Notes under the pieces: generated by a model
Databases searched by the model: none
What the model saw: only the letters and a program-made list of their open reading frames with translations
What the model was told of the DNA's origin: nothing
Position numbers and translations under genes: made by a program
Shown here: positions 1 through 12,057 of the stretch, piece by piece
How the letters are laid out: each line of letters begins with the position of its first letter
Position numbering within the stretch: the first letter of the stretch is position 1
NCBI GenBank assembly: GCA_949751835.1
Contig: CATKHK010000020.1
Span: 372,001-436,000 of the forward strand
DNA: 64,000 bases
Reading direction: 5' to 3'
Origin: Blepharisma japonicum
Taxonomy: Eukaryota > Ciliophora > Heterotrichea > Heterotrichida > Blepharismidae

Positions 1-409
1 TCATATCAAAAATCCCAAGAATAAATAGCAAAATTACCGATGAAATGCAAGCTCCCAGAATAGCTATATTTGCATAAAACCAATACTCTGCTATCCCCAA
101 TTCTTGGCAAAGATTATTAAAACCGAAATAATTGATAAAATTTCAAAATGATGAGTAATTATTTCACCCTTCCATACTCATATTTGGATATCATGTCAAT
201 GAAATCATTTGTAAAGCAATTGTTCAATTTATTAGTGATTCAAAAATTATCTGTGATCTGACTTTGCAACTTAAACTATATTTTGATTTAAAAATTTTCC
301 CAAGCATTTTGAAACAATAATTTCTTTTTCTTTGGAGAAAAGCAGAGTTTTGCTTAAAATCATTTGTTTCTGTGCTATCAAATAGTTTATCATGCGAATC
401 CTGCAGCAT
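1..409 (-). CDS. TmcB-like membrane protein, 5' part only
   Basis: The gene starts at the ATG at 409-407 and runs leftwards off the window, so only about 136 N-terminal residues are visible. TGA codons (for example at 226-224) must be read as Trp; doing so gives an uninterrupted frame. The residues FGFNNLCQELGIAEYWFYAN and the preceding segment with LQMISLTWYPNMSMEGW align with the N-termini of the three full TmcB-like genes in this window (LQVNSLCWYSNMSITNW in the copy at 961-5109). Two hydrophobic segments are visible. It is the left-hand member of the minus-strand cluster but is clearly more diverged than the near-identical pair beside it. The family call rests on homology to the fuller neighbours. 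Confidence 0.75.
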
Positions 410-960
410 GTCTTAGTGGAAATTTAATTTATGGTTAATGAATAAATGGACTTTAATTGTCTGTGTTTTGAAACTCGCAAATTTAATTTTTATAATTAGG
501 AAGAAGCGATTTCGTTTTGGAGAATTTTTTTTGGAATAAAATTATACATTTTAAATCCTTATTTTAAGAATTATGATAATTTTCAAGATATCAATAATAT
601 TTTGCATCAACCATATATCATATGCCTTGCTGCATTACAGACCGATCAAGATGTTCTTTGGGAGTGTTTTAGCATTTATTACAAAATGGCAAATTTAGCC
701 AATATTACTAAGGCGCTGATGAGAGCTTCATATCATTGGAAAGGACAGGAATTAGCTGGTTCATGGAGCATATATAACTATATACAAATAATTCTAAATT
801 CTTATATATTAAATATGCATAAATTTATTTATGCAAACTTTTATATACTGAATTAGATTAAGTAAATTCTCTGCATGTCTATAAAGGACGAAAACATGCA
901 TAATTATGATAACTATTCTTTGATGCAGCAAGAATCTGGCTTTAAAAATCATAAAATAAT
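410..960. other. Intergenic, no supported gene
   Basis: This AT-rich spacer lies between the start of the partial TmcB-like gene and the stop of the next. A short plus-strand open frame at about 602-856 opens with TTG and has no recognisable domain. The last ~110 bases (about 845-960) resemble 5795-5889, so they belong to the tandem-duplicated unit as its 3' flank. Confidence 0.6.
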
Positions 961-3900
961 TTACTCGAATTTTGAATTTTCAATCCCTTGATCGAGCTTA
1001 GAGCAGACGATTGTCATTAATGTTCTTAACTTTCCTACTATTTCTTGTTCTTTTCTTAGAAATGGAACATAATAAGTACAAAATAAAAGTGTTAAAGCCG
1101 CTGAATAAATGCCAGCTACATAAATTAACAGCTTAAGCTCATAATAAATTGCATCTTTTGAGTCTTGGTCAGCTAGTTCATATTGGCTTCCAACTGTTTC
1201 TTGCATAAGTGTGTAATGGTCCACGAAGACATTTCTATCTTCTTGATCTGTATTATTTGAGCTGCCGACTCAGTAAGCTTCTAATATAACAATATTTAAC
1301 CCTGACAAACTTCCATATTTTATCAAAAATTCATCTGAGTCTGATTTTTTAAAAATTTTTTCTTTTAGATCAGCTGACATTATAGAGGAAAATTTGTGTT
1401 TCCTAATTTCTCCAATTTTTGACTCTAAACTTTCTATGGTTTCATATAGATTTAATGTTGGATTTTTAAAGCCATATATATTTGGATAATAAAATGCTGT
1501 TCTTTGGTGGCTTGCATCTCTTGCAAAAAATCCCATTCTTGATATTAAAGCTCTAGTATATACAAGGCAACTAAGAAGAAGTGGACGATTCTTCATATCA
1601 TTTAGGCAGTTATTATAAAGGTAAACCAAAAATAAAAAATAAAATGATATAGAAATCAGCACAATTATAATGATTTTTTTTGAGTATTTAAGCAAAATTT
1701 TTGATTTAATTTTTTTTATGATGGTTCCTTTTCTATGAGCAGTTTGATTATTAGTTTGCGGGATATCAAGCACACCATGGGTGTTTACTAGTCTGTCGAT
1801 AGCTGTCTCTTTTAATTTTTCATAAATATCTAAAGTATTTTTTCTTATACTAAATCAAAATTCATCATACCTTTTTTCTACAGAAAATGCAAAATATAAA
1901 ATAATTCCAGAGCAAACTAAGCTTATAAAAGTTCCAAATATCAATAAAAGGTAGATATCTTGGCTTGAATTAGTTATTTTATTAATTTCACAGTCAATAA
2001 GACCATCCAATGCTTCACTGATATACTTATAGGAAAATTCCATGCTATTAATAATTAAAAATTTCAAATCATTTTGATAATCTTCACCTGAATTAACAGC
2101 AGCAATAAGATTTGTCCCCTAAATGAAAATTACATGAGTAATAAATTCATCAATCATATTATAAAGATTGAGCGTTTTTAAGTATGGATTTCTAGCATTA
2201 AAATATCAAGCAGGAATTGACTCCTTGATAACAATTTTAGAGTTTGAGCAATAGCTTCATTGGTCATAATCAGCTAATAATGAGTCTTTTAAATCAACTA
2301 AATTGTTTATTCCTTGGCTAAATAATGATAAATCTCTCGAAAGATTATACAAGCTGTCAGCAACCTCAGCATCAATTGTACGCACAAGCGTGCAATATGA
2401 GCTAATTTCAAATAAAATATTGCCTAAATGCTGAATAGTTTTTAATGATACTTCATGTGATACCGTCAAATAAACCAAAATAATTATTGCTAAATAAGTA
2501 AGAATAATTGCGATTATTGATATTATCAAAACATATTTGAAAATTCTTAATGTTTTTTCTGAATTTTTAGCGAATGTTTTTGACATTTTTTTACCATTTG
2601 CAGAAGTTGCTGAATTCCATAAAATTCTTTGAGATGAGAGTAGCAATCTGCTACTAGCACTGCTAGAAACATCACCATTTTCATTTTCAAACTTTGTTTT
2701 CTTATTTTTATGATCTGCCTTTAAACAGTCTTTTTCTTTTTCTACGTCTATCTCTTTTAATATATCATTTTCCTTGTAAGAATTCTCCATGATACTCTCA
2801 AAAGAATAGCCTTTTCTTATCATTTCTATTTCTTCACTATCATGAAATATCGTTAAAATGTGGAGAGTTGAAGACATATAATTTACCCGATTAAAATAAA
2901 AAATCAGCATTCTTCCATTAAATATTAAAAAATGTGGCTCGTGTGTTGACCAGCCTAAAAATTGTGGTAAAAAATCAGTAATAAATTCACCTTTGACTAT
3001 CTTTTTTGTCTCAGTGTCAAATAAGACTGGAACCATTTGTGTGAAAGTTAAAATTATCCCATTTTCTGAAAGTAATATTGTTTGTCTTGAAGACTTTGCT
3101 GGCACAAGTAAAAGCAGAACATAAGCCTCATCACTTGAAGTTGTCACAGTTGCACTCATCTTGCACTCTAATAAATTACCTTGATAATCTTGAATAAAAA
3201 ATTTTTCAGGAAGTGGAATAAATGTTGTAGAGCAAGTGTTATAAAATTTTCGTAAATATTCTAAGTGATAACTGTTATAAGGCCATGGAATAAAATCAAT
3301 AAATCTATATTCTGCATTTCGGTAAGTTGGAACTTTCAAATATTGGATCATTTTGTCATTCATAGAAGCTATGCTTCCAAAGGTATTTTTATTTAAGGAT
3401 ATTAAAAGTGCACAAGTATATGGTCCAAAGATATCAATTTTATAATAATCTTTTATCACATTTACCATGCTAATAGCATTCTTCTTTGTGAGAATTGCCA
3501 TTGCTTCTTTAGAATCACCTAAAATATTATTCAAAAAACTACTATAAAAATCAAAAACCTCAATATTTCTGTATTTACTTGTAAGAGAAATGTAAAGCGT
3601 GATAATATTTTCTACAGAGTCTGAAACTTTTATCATCAAATCCATTAATTTATTAAATCTTGGAGATCTTGCTGCAATTTCCTCTCACAAAATTAACAAT
3701 ATATAGCATAACTCTCTATCATAAGATTTTACTTTTCCGAAATCAAGTAAATATTGTATATATCTCATATCTGATAAATTTTCATTTTTTATTTTTTTAT
3801 CGATTTTCCATTTTTGTATACCTCCTTCTATTGTGGGAATGACATTTTTAATTTTTAAAAGCTTAACCCTTGCCAATCTGATGTCGTTTAATGTATATAA

Positions 3901-5109
3901 GCAAAAATTGGTTTCTCATATGACATATAGATCACTTTTTTTGATATTAGTATCACTTGAAAATTTCGAAAACATTTCAAAAATCAAGTCTTTGTTGTTA
4001 TCTTCATAATTAATTAATAAATTTCGAATTTTCAGTTCAAAGTCTGATTGGTAATTAACAGAATAATTTTTAATCTTTGTTCAATTTGTTTTGATTCTCC
4101 TAATTGACAAGATCATAAGAATTGGCTGCAAAATAACAAAAAATATTATAGTTATGGATGCATCATCTATAAGCTTTGCAAAGAAAAAAGATAAAGAAGT
4201 TACTGATAAACTGCATAGTCCACAAGCTTGAATAGAATTTGCATAAATGTTGTAATATGGCATATTTTTTATAAATAAATAAGCAAAAATATTTGAAAAA
4301 ATTGCTTGAAAACATTGCAGATAAAGGACTGTGTCTTCATCGAAACAATAGTACAGAATACATGTAAAGCCATAAAAAATAATTAGTAAAATATCTAGTT
4401 CAGAATTGGATTTTGCTTTTATATTTCTTTTTGTGTTGGAATGGCGGAGCTCTGCTGTGAATATTTCATAAGAAATTGTAAAAATAAAAAAAAATATAAT
4501 ATAAATAATGCAAAAAATTGATCCATAGACCCCGAAACTAATACTTTTGAGATTAGAATTTGTGTCATATTTTGCTTGTTTTGTTTGAATATTTGTTAAA
4601 TATTTAAAGCCTACTACTAGGATTGTCAAAATTGGTATAAAAATCAAGCTAATTAATGAGAATATAGCCTTACGAGAAGCCAAAACAATGTATTTAGGAG
4701 TGATTTTTCAATAAATTTTCAAAATTCCTAAGAATAATATTATAAATATCACATATGATACATATGCGAAAGCTCCATAGAAACAAATATCAAATATATC
4801 AAAATATTCGCAAAGATTTTCTAAATTAAAATATCCTAAAAACTCTCAAAAAAATTTATAGCTATTTCAGTTGGTAATACTCATGTTGGAGTACCAACAA
4901 AGAGAGTTCACTTGAAGCGAGAATATAAGGTTAATAATCACATCAATAAAAAATTGTTTATTTTTGCTAAGATTAAGCCTATAGCTTGGCTTAAAAAGTG
5001 TCCCAAAAAAATCATAAAATTGATATTTTATATTAGCTTCTGATGATTCATGCTGAGATAATTCTTGAAGTAAGTTTTCGGTGAAAAAGATTTCGCTATT
5101 CTCAAGCAT
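961..5109 (-). CDS. TmcB-like multi-pass protein with PAS-like region, tandem copy 1
   Basis: About 1377 residues after removing one 15-nt intron, with the start ATG at 5109-5107 and stop TAA. Ten or so in-frame TGA codons are read as Trp. The order resembles ciliate tiny-macrocysts-B-like (TmcB/TmcC) proteins. There is an N-terminal block of membrane segments (about residues 40-340). A helical TPR-like region follows (about 350-480), with YIQYLLDFGKVKSYDRELCY. A PAS-like region lies at about 555-625, where FGSIASMNDKMIQYL and FIDFIPWPYNSYH match the family's N-x3-FGY...iP...H pattern. A soluble serine-rich stretch is followed by four C-terminal membrane segments at about 855-885, 1047-1071, 1140-1160 and 1322-1345. 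Family members are large, poorly characterised membrane proteins that may be sensory. It forms a head-to-tail pair with the gene at 5890-10035, with a unit length of about 4.93 kb. The function is inferred only from family resemblance. Confidence 0.78.
2119..2133 (-). other. 15-nt spliceosomal intron in TmcB-like copy 1
   Basis: On the coding strand the intron reads GTAATTTTCATTTAG. It has GT...AG ends and lies between codons (phase 0). Read through, its last triplet is an in-frame TAG, so the gene is open only if it is removed. The same position holds a 15-nt intron in both full paralogues. Confidence 0.88.
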
Positions 5110-5560
5110 TTTTATAGCTCTTAATCAGTAAATTAAATATTAATACTTTTTAGAATAGCAAGTTTATTTAATATATTAATAAATTATTTGTTTCATGGTG
5201 TCAACTCATCAATTTTATTATTCCTATGTCAAAGATATTTATTTTAAAATGGAAAATATATTTTACTAACAGATATTATTATTTAAGCAAGCCTAAGTTT
5301 TTAAATGTAACTTAATGCCAATTGATAAAGAGAAATTTTTATGATTTATCTATTAAATATCAAAATTGATGCTTAGAGTTGATTAGTGCTTAAATATGAA
5401 TTTCATTTTTTGAAGATTTATTTTTCATTGAGAAGTATGAATTCTCCTTAAAATTTCTTAAGATGCTCTAGTAATATTTGAAATTTTTAAAATAAATTAA
5501 TAATAAATGATTCACCCTATATAGTGAATCAATTATATTAATTATTGCCTTTATAGTAGT
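5110..5560. repeat. 5' flank repeat of the TmcB-like tandem unit, copy A
   Basis: This non-coding stretch upstream of TmcB-like copy 1 resembles 10036-10450 and, more weakly, 11412-11850. Shared landmarks in order are the CTCTTAAT block next to the start codon, a GTTTCATTGTGTCA-like block, TTTTATT.TTCTTATGT, and ATGCCAATT followed by TTATTTATCTATTAAATATCA. It probably contains the promoter of the minus-strand gene, but no specific regulatory site can be named. Confidence 0.65.
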
Positions 5561-5639
5561 TTTGATATTATTAATTGATTTATGAAATTTAAAACACAAA
5601 TATAGTGTATTTCCACTCAGGCTGCAATTTCCTTAAGAC

Positions 5640-5785
5640 AAATATAGCACAGTTAGTGAAAAATTATTAGATGACAGAAACCTGATGAAGCTTTGGCTGA
5701 ATTTGAATTGTGGGAGCATGTAGCCAGACTTCTAGAAGAAGAGAAGAGATAGCTAGAAGAGGAAATTGACATAAAAAAATTGATA
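5640..5785 (+). pseudogene. Remnant of a Glu-rich coding sequence
   Basis: Plus-strand translation gives DEALAEFELWEHVARLLEEE and then a TAG stop. The same words recur, more broken, at 10490-10600 (FELWEH is retained, with TAA inside). Neither copy has a usable start or a long frame. It is a fossil of an unidentified coding sequence that was duplicated along with the TmcB-like unit. It could also be the end of a longer vanished gene. Confidence 0.45.
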
Positions 5786-5889
5786 TATGATATAAATTAA
5801 GTTAATTCTCACCATGCCTCGAAAGGACAAAAATACGCAAACTTCTGATTGATACAGTAAGAATGTGACTTTAAAAATTAAAAAATAAT

Positions 5890-8800
5890 TTATTCAAATT
5901 TTGAATTTTCAATCCCTTGATCGAGCTTAGAGCAGACGATTGTCATTAATGTTCTCAACTTTCTTACTATTTCTAGTTCTTTTCTTAGAAATGGAACATA
6001 ATATATACAAAATAAAAGTGTTAAAGCCACTGAATAAACGCCAGCTACATAAATTAATAGCTTAAGCTCATAATATATTGCATCTTTTGAGTCTTGGTCA
6101 GCTAGTTCATATTGGCTTCCAACGGTTTCTTGCATAAGTGTGTAGTGATTCACGAAAGCATTTCTATCTTGCTGATTTTTATTATTTGAGCTTCCGACTA
6201 AGTAAGCTTCTAGTATAACAATATTTAACCCTGACAAACTTCCATATTTTATCAAAAATGCATCTGAGTCTGATTTTTTAAAAATTTTTTCTTTTAGGTC
6301 CGCTGACATTATAGACGAAAATTTGTGTTTCCTAATTTCTCCAATTTTTAGCTCTAAATTTTCTATGGTTTCATATAGATTTAATGTTGGATTTTTAAAG
6401 CCATATATATTTGGATAATAAGATGCTGTTCTTTGGTGACTTGCGTCTCTTGCAAAAAATCCTATTCTTGATACTAAGGCTCTAGTATATACAAAGCAAC
6501 TAAGCAGAAGCGGACGATTTTTCATGTCATTTAGGCAGTTATTATAAAGATAAAACAAAAATAAAAAATAAAATGATATAGAAATCAGCACAATTATAAT
6601 GATTTTTTTTGAGTATTTAAGCAGCATTTTTGATTTAATTTTTTTTATGATTCCTTTTCTATGAGCAATTTGATTACTAGTTTGCGGGATATCAAGCACA
6701 CCATGGGTGTTTACTAGTCTGTCTATAGCCGTCTCTTTTAATTTTTCATAAATGTTCAAAGTATTTTTCCTTAAATTAGATCAAAATTTATCATATCTTT
6801 TTTCTACAGAGAATGCAAAATACAAAATAATTCCTGAACAAATTAAGCTTATAAAAGTTCCAAATATCAATAATAGGTAAATATTTTGGCTTGATTTGCT
6901 TATTTTATTTATTTCACAGTCAATAAGACCATCCAATGCTTCACTGATATACTTATAAGAAAATTCAATACTGTTAATAATTAAAAATTTCAATTCATTT
7001 CGATAGTTTTCACCTGAATTAACAGCAGCAACGAGATTTGTCCCCTAAATGAAAATTACATGAGTAATAAATTCATCAATCATATTATAGAGATTGTGTG
7101 TTTTTAAATATGGCTTTCTAGCATTAAAATGTCAAGCTGGAATTGTTTCTTCAATCACAATTTTAGAACTTGAGCAATAGCTCCATTGATCATAATCAGC
7201 TAATAATGTGCCTTTTAAAACAACTAATTTGCTTAATCCTTGGCTAAATAATGATAAATCTCTTGAAAGATCATACAAGTTGTCAGTAACCTCAGCATCA
7301 ATAGTGCGTACAAGTGTGCAATATGAGCTAATTTCAAATAAAATATCACCTAAATGCTTGATAGTTTTTAATGCTACTTCATGGGATACTGTCAAATAGA
7401 CTAAAATAATCACGGATATATAAGTAAGAATAATGGCGATTATTGATATAATCAAAATATATTTGAAAATTCTTAATGTTTTTTCTGAACTTTTTGCAAA
7501 TTTTTTGGACATTTTTTTTCCATTTGCAGAAGACGCTGAATTCCATAAAATTCTTTGAGATGAAAGTAGAGTTCTGCTGCTAGAATTGCTAGCAAAATCT
7601 TCATTTTCTTTTTCAAATGTTGTTTTCTTATTTTTATGATCTGCGTATAAATAGTCTTTTCCATTTTCTATGTCGAGCTCATTTAAAATATCATTTTCCT
7701 TATAAGAATTCTCTATGATACTCTCAAAAGAAAAGCCTCTTCTTATCATTTCTATTTCTTCACTATCGAGGAATATCGTTAAAATGTGGAGAGTTGAAGA
7801 CATATAATTAACCTGATTAAAATAAAAAATCAGCATTTTTCCGTTAAACATTAAAAAATGAGGCTCGTGTGTAGACCAGCCTAAAAATTGTGGTAAAAAA
7901 TCAGTAATAAATTCGCCTTTGACCATCTTTTTTGTCTCAGTGTCAAATAAGCCTGGAACCATTTGTGTGAAAGTTAAGATTATCCCATTTTCTGACAGTA
8001 ATATTGTTTGTCTTGAAGACTTTGTTGGCACAAGTAAAAGAAGCAAATAAGCCTCATCACTTGAAGTTGTCACAGTTGCACTAAGCTTGCACTCTAGTAA
8101 ATAACCGTGATAATCTTGAATAAAAAAATTTTCTGGGAGCGGAATAAATGTTGTAGAGCAAGCTTTATAAAATTTTCGTAAATACTGTAAGTGATAATTG
8201 TTATAAGGCCATGGAATAAAATCAATAAATCTATATTCTGCGTTTCGATAGGTTGGAACTTTCAAATATTGGATCATTTTGTCATTCATAGAAGTTATGT
8301 ATCCAAAGGTATTTTTATTTAAGGATATTAAAAGTGCGCAAGTAGATGGTCCAAAAATATCAATTTTATAATAGTCTTTTATCATATTTGCCATACTAAT
8401 AGCATTCTTCTTTGTGAGAATTTCCATTGCTTCTTTAGAATCACCTAAAATATTATTCAAAAAACTACTATAAAAATCAAAAACCTCAATATTTCTGTAT
8501 TTACTTGTAAGAGAGATATAAAGTTTGATCATATTTTCTACAGAGTCTGAAACTTTTATCATCAAATCCATTAATTTATTATATCTCGGAGACCTTGACG
8601 CAATTTCCTCTCACAAAATTAACAATATGTAACACAACTCTCTATCATAAGATTTTACTTTTCCAAAATCAATTAAATATTGTATATATCTCATATCTGA
8701 TAAATTTTCATTTTTTATTTTTTTATCGATTTTCCATTTTTGTATACCTCCTTCTATTGTGGAAAATAAATTTTTAATTTTTAAAAGCTTAACCCTTGCC

Positions 8801-10035
8801 AATCTGATGTCATTTAATGTGTATAAGCAAAAATTGGTTTCTCATATGACATATAGATCACTTTTTTTGATATTAGCATTACTTGAAAATTTCGAAAACA
8901 TTTCAAAAATCAAGTCTTTGTTGTTATCTTCATAATTAATTAATAAATTTCGAATTTTCAGTTCAAAGTCTGTTTGATGATTAACAGTATAATTTTGGAT
9001 TTTGGCTCAATTTAATTTGATTCTTCTGACAATCAAGACCATAAGAATTGGCTGTAAAAATATAAAAAATATTATAGTGATAGAGGCATCATCTATAAGC
9101 TCCGCAAAGACAAAAGATAAAGAAGTTACTGATAGACTACATAATCCACAAGCTTGAATAGAATTTGCATAAATGTTGTAATATGGCATATTTTTTATAA
9201 ATAAATAAGCAAAAATATTTGAAAAAATTGCTTGAAAACATTGCAAATAAAGGGCTGTGTCTTCATCGAAACAATAGTACAGAATGCATATAAATCCATA
9301 AAAAATGATAAGCAAAATGTCGAGCTCAGAATTGGATTTTGCTTTTATATTTCTTTTTGTGTTAGAATGGCGGAGCTCTGCTGTGAATATTTCATAAGAA
9401 ATTGCAAAAATAAAAAAAAATATAATATAAATAATGCAAAAAATTGATCCATAGATCCCGAAACTAATACTTTTGAGATTAGAATTTGTGTCATATTTTG
9501 CTTGTTTTGTTTGAATATTTGTTAAATATTTAAAGCCGATTACTAGGATTGTCAAAACTGGTATAAAAATCAAACTAACTAATGGGAAAATGGCTTTTCG
9601 GGAAGCCAAAATAATGTATTTAGGAGTGATTTTTCAATGAATTTTCAAAATTCCTAAGAATAATGTTATAAATATCACATATGATACATATGCGAAAGCT
9701 CCATAGAAACAAATATCAAAAATATCAAAATATTCGCAAAGATTTTCTAAATTAAAATATCCTAAAAACTCTCAAAAAAATTTATAGCTATTTCAGTTGG
9801 TAATACTCATTTTGTAGTATCAACAAAGTGAGTTTACTTGAAGTGAAAATATAAGGTTAATAGTCACATCAATAAAAATTTGTTTCTTTTTGCTGAGATT
9901 TTGTCTATAACTTGACTTAAAAAGTGTCCCAAAAAAATCATAAAATTGATATTTTATATCTGCTTCTGAAGTTTCACTACGAGATAATTCTTGAAGTGAA
10001 TTTTCAGTAAAAAATATTTCGCTTTTCTCAAGCAT
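5890..10035 (-). CDS. TmcB-like multi-pass protein with PAS-like region, tandem copy 2
   Basis: About 1376 residues after splicing, with start ATG 10035-10033 and stop TAA. It is a close duplicate of the gene at 961-5109, co-linear over its whole length. It has the same N-terminal membrane block, TPR-like region with YIQYLIDFGKVKSYDRELCY, PAS-like region (FGYITSMNDKMIQYL, FIDFIPWPYNNYH) and four C-terminal membrane segments. Differences are scattered substitutions, with a one-residue indel after LDIPQT (KGTIIKK in copy 1, KGIIKK here). TGA is Trp at matching places. Open frame, intron and start are all intact, so both copies appear functional. Part of the C-terminal section runs uninterrupted for 289 residues because fewer Trp codons there are TGA. 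Confidence 0.78.
7045..7059 (-). other. 15-nt spliceosomal intron in TmcB-like copy 2
   Basis: It has the same sequence, GTAATTTTCATTTAG, and the same phase-0 position as the intron of copy 1. It too contains an in-frame TAG. Confidence 0.88.
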
Positions 10036-10450
10036 ATTTATAACTCTTAAATTAATAAATTAAACATTTACTATACTTTAAAAAAGTAACGTAACTTAAA
10101 ATATTAAAAATCATGGTTTCATTGTGTCAGCCAGGCAGTTTTATTGTTCTTATGTAAAAAGAGATTTTGCTTGAAAATGGAATAATTTATTTTACTATTA
10201 GATATTTTTATTTAAACAAGATAAAGTTTTTAAATGCATTACTATGCCAATTATTCATAGGAAATTTTATTATTTATCTATTAAATATCAAATTAACATT
10301 CAGAGCTAATTAATTTTAAATATTAATTTCATTTTTTGGAAGATTTCAATGATGCATATAAAACTTCTTAAAATTATTAAGATGCTCTATTAATATTTGA
10401 AATTTTTGGAATAAATTATTAATAATCAATTCGCCATATTATAATTAATC
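10036..10450. repeat. 5' flank repeat of the TmcB-like tandem unit, copy B
   Basis: This is homologous to 5110-5560 along most of its length, including the TTCTTATGT block and the ATGCCAATTATT...TTATTTATCTATTAAATATCA block. It marks the upstream boundary of the second duplicated unit. Confidence 0.65.
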
Positions 10451-10489
10451 GGTTATATTAAGTATTACTTTTTATTTACAGATAGCTGC

Positions 10490-10877
10490 GAATCATCAGA
10501 TTATGAAGATTTAGCTTAATTTGAATTGTGGGAGCATTAAATTAAACTTTTAGGAGTGGAGAAGGGAGAGCAAGAGGAGGAAAATTATGAAAAAAAATCG
10601 GGAAGAGCAGGGAAAGAGATGAAGATTTATTGGAGAAACAAGCAAGAGAAGGTGAAAAATTTAAAAGATTCATAGCTTTCTTTTCAAGTGCGAGAAAATC
10701 TTGGATGATGAGGAAGTTTTGCTGACCATTTAATCCTGTGAAACAACAAAGGTGACAGAAAAGGAAGAAAAAAAATCAGAGAAGGTATGGAAACTCAGGA
10801 AAAGTGAGCTAAGACTCATTCAGCAGATTAGACTTTTAGTATCATAACTGAATCAAACTGCTGCAAATTCTTCTTAG
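10490..10877 (+). pseudogene. Longer remnant of the Glu/Lys-rich coding sequence
   Basis: The left part repeats the FELWEH motif of 5640-5785 with stop codons inside. Further on, with a frame change, the plus strand reads EKILDDEEVLL, then after a stop TTKVTEKEEKKSEKVWKL and RKSELRLIQQIRLLVS, ending in TAG at 10875-10877. The compositional bias and continuity suggest a decayed charged, helical protein. No family is recognised. Confidence 0.45.
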
Positions 10878-11289
10878 CCATAAATCAGCAATTGATTTTT
10901 TCTTCTCATTATTATCCTGAGATAGTTATTAATAATTTGATTGACATTCAAGCTAGATTTATTTGGCTTTACATTTTCTCTCACTTTTGGAATCTAACCA
11001 TTTTTTCCTTGAGAAATGAGTTGAGAAGGCTCAATTAGCTTAATCATAAGCATAATAGTGATAAATAGTTAATCTTTGCTGAATGAGCACCTAGAATCTT
11101 TGCTTTCCTTGAAATCGTAAGAGCTTGCATTTAATATCTAAAAATTATCATGTGTTAACCAATCTAGAGCGATGATAAATTTTTAATGCAAAAGCTTATT
11201 TCTATAAAGATTTTAAAATTCAAAGGATGCCCAAAAGGCATTCATTAAATAGAAAAAATTTAAAATTGCGAATTATTAAGATGTTTTCT

Positions 11290-11411
11290 TTTGTTCAGAA
11301 TTTGCCTATAGCTTGACTTAAAAAGTACCCCAAAAAATATAAAATTGGTATGTTACATTGACTTATGGTGATTCTTTTTGGACATTTAAAAGATTTCACT
11401 TTTCTCAAGCG
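11290..11411 (-). pseudogene. Relic of the N-terminus of a third TmcB-like tandem copy
   Basis: On the minus strand this matches the first ~40 codons of the two tandem genes: EKSEIF at the start and FFGVLFKSSYRQ further in. The start codon has become ACG (CTCAAGCGT on plus, where the intact genes have CTCAAGCAT), and stops and frameshifts interrupt it. The rest of the gene is missing. Together with the flank repeat to its right it shows that a third unit once stood here. Confidence 0.75.
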
Positions 11412-11850
11412 TATAATAACTCTTAATCCATTAATTAAATATTAATATTCTTTAAAACAGTAAATAAATAAATAAATTAAAAATTCAATAGTTAATCGGT
11501 TTTATTATCCTTATGTAAAAAAATGACTTTACATGGAAATTTATTTAACAATTAGATATTTAATTAAAATAAGAGTCAAATTTTAGTATGATCATTATGC
11601 CAATTGTTAATGGTTTTGCTTTATGATTTATTTATTAAATATTACAATTTATGTTTATAGTTTATTAAATGATAAACTTATTTAATTGCGTATTTTAAGA
11701 CACTTTTTATTCTGGTATGAAATCTCCTCCAAGTTTTCAGATATTCTGATAATATACAAAATATTGGTAATAAATATTAAGCAATGCTCCCTATATGAAT
11801 TAAGCATTTATTTTAATTATTATCTTATTCAGTGGCTTTCGGATATTTTC
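11412..11850. repeat. 5' flank repeat of the TmcB-like tandem unit, copy C (degenerate)
   Basis: The landmarks AATCGGTTTTATTATCCTTATG, ATGCCAATTGTTAATGG and TTTATTTATTAAATATTACA line up in order with copies A and B. This is the upstream flank of the dead third copy. To its right, 11851-12057 is the short upstream region of the divergent plus-strand gene. Confidence 0.55.
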
Positions 11851-12057
11851 TCTATGTAATTTTAATATCAAAATAAGAAAATTATCACTCATGGCTTGAA
11901 TTAAATATTAGATTCTGATTATTTCATCTTAATTATTCATTTATTACATCTTTACCAAATCTTATAACCCTTGCAATTACTTTTCATATAATATCAAACT
12001 TTAAGCTCATGCATAAAAAAGTATGATATAATCTTTTTGGAAAATAATAAAAATTAA

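Noticed and set aside
602-856. 84-codon plus-strand open frame
   Set aside because: It begins with TTG, no family resemblance, and lies in flank DNA. No paralogue or compositional support.
961-5109. Reading the TGA-split frames as separate short genes or as pseudogenes
   Set aside because: All the frames are in register, paralogues have TGG at the same sites, and no other disabling change occurs, so the codon is sense.
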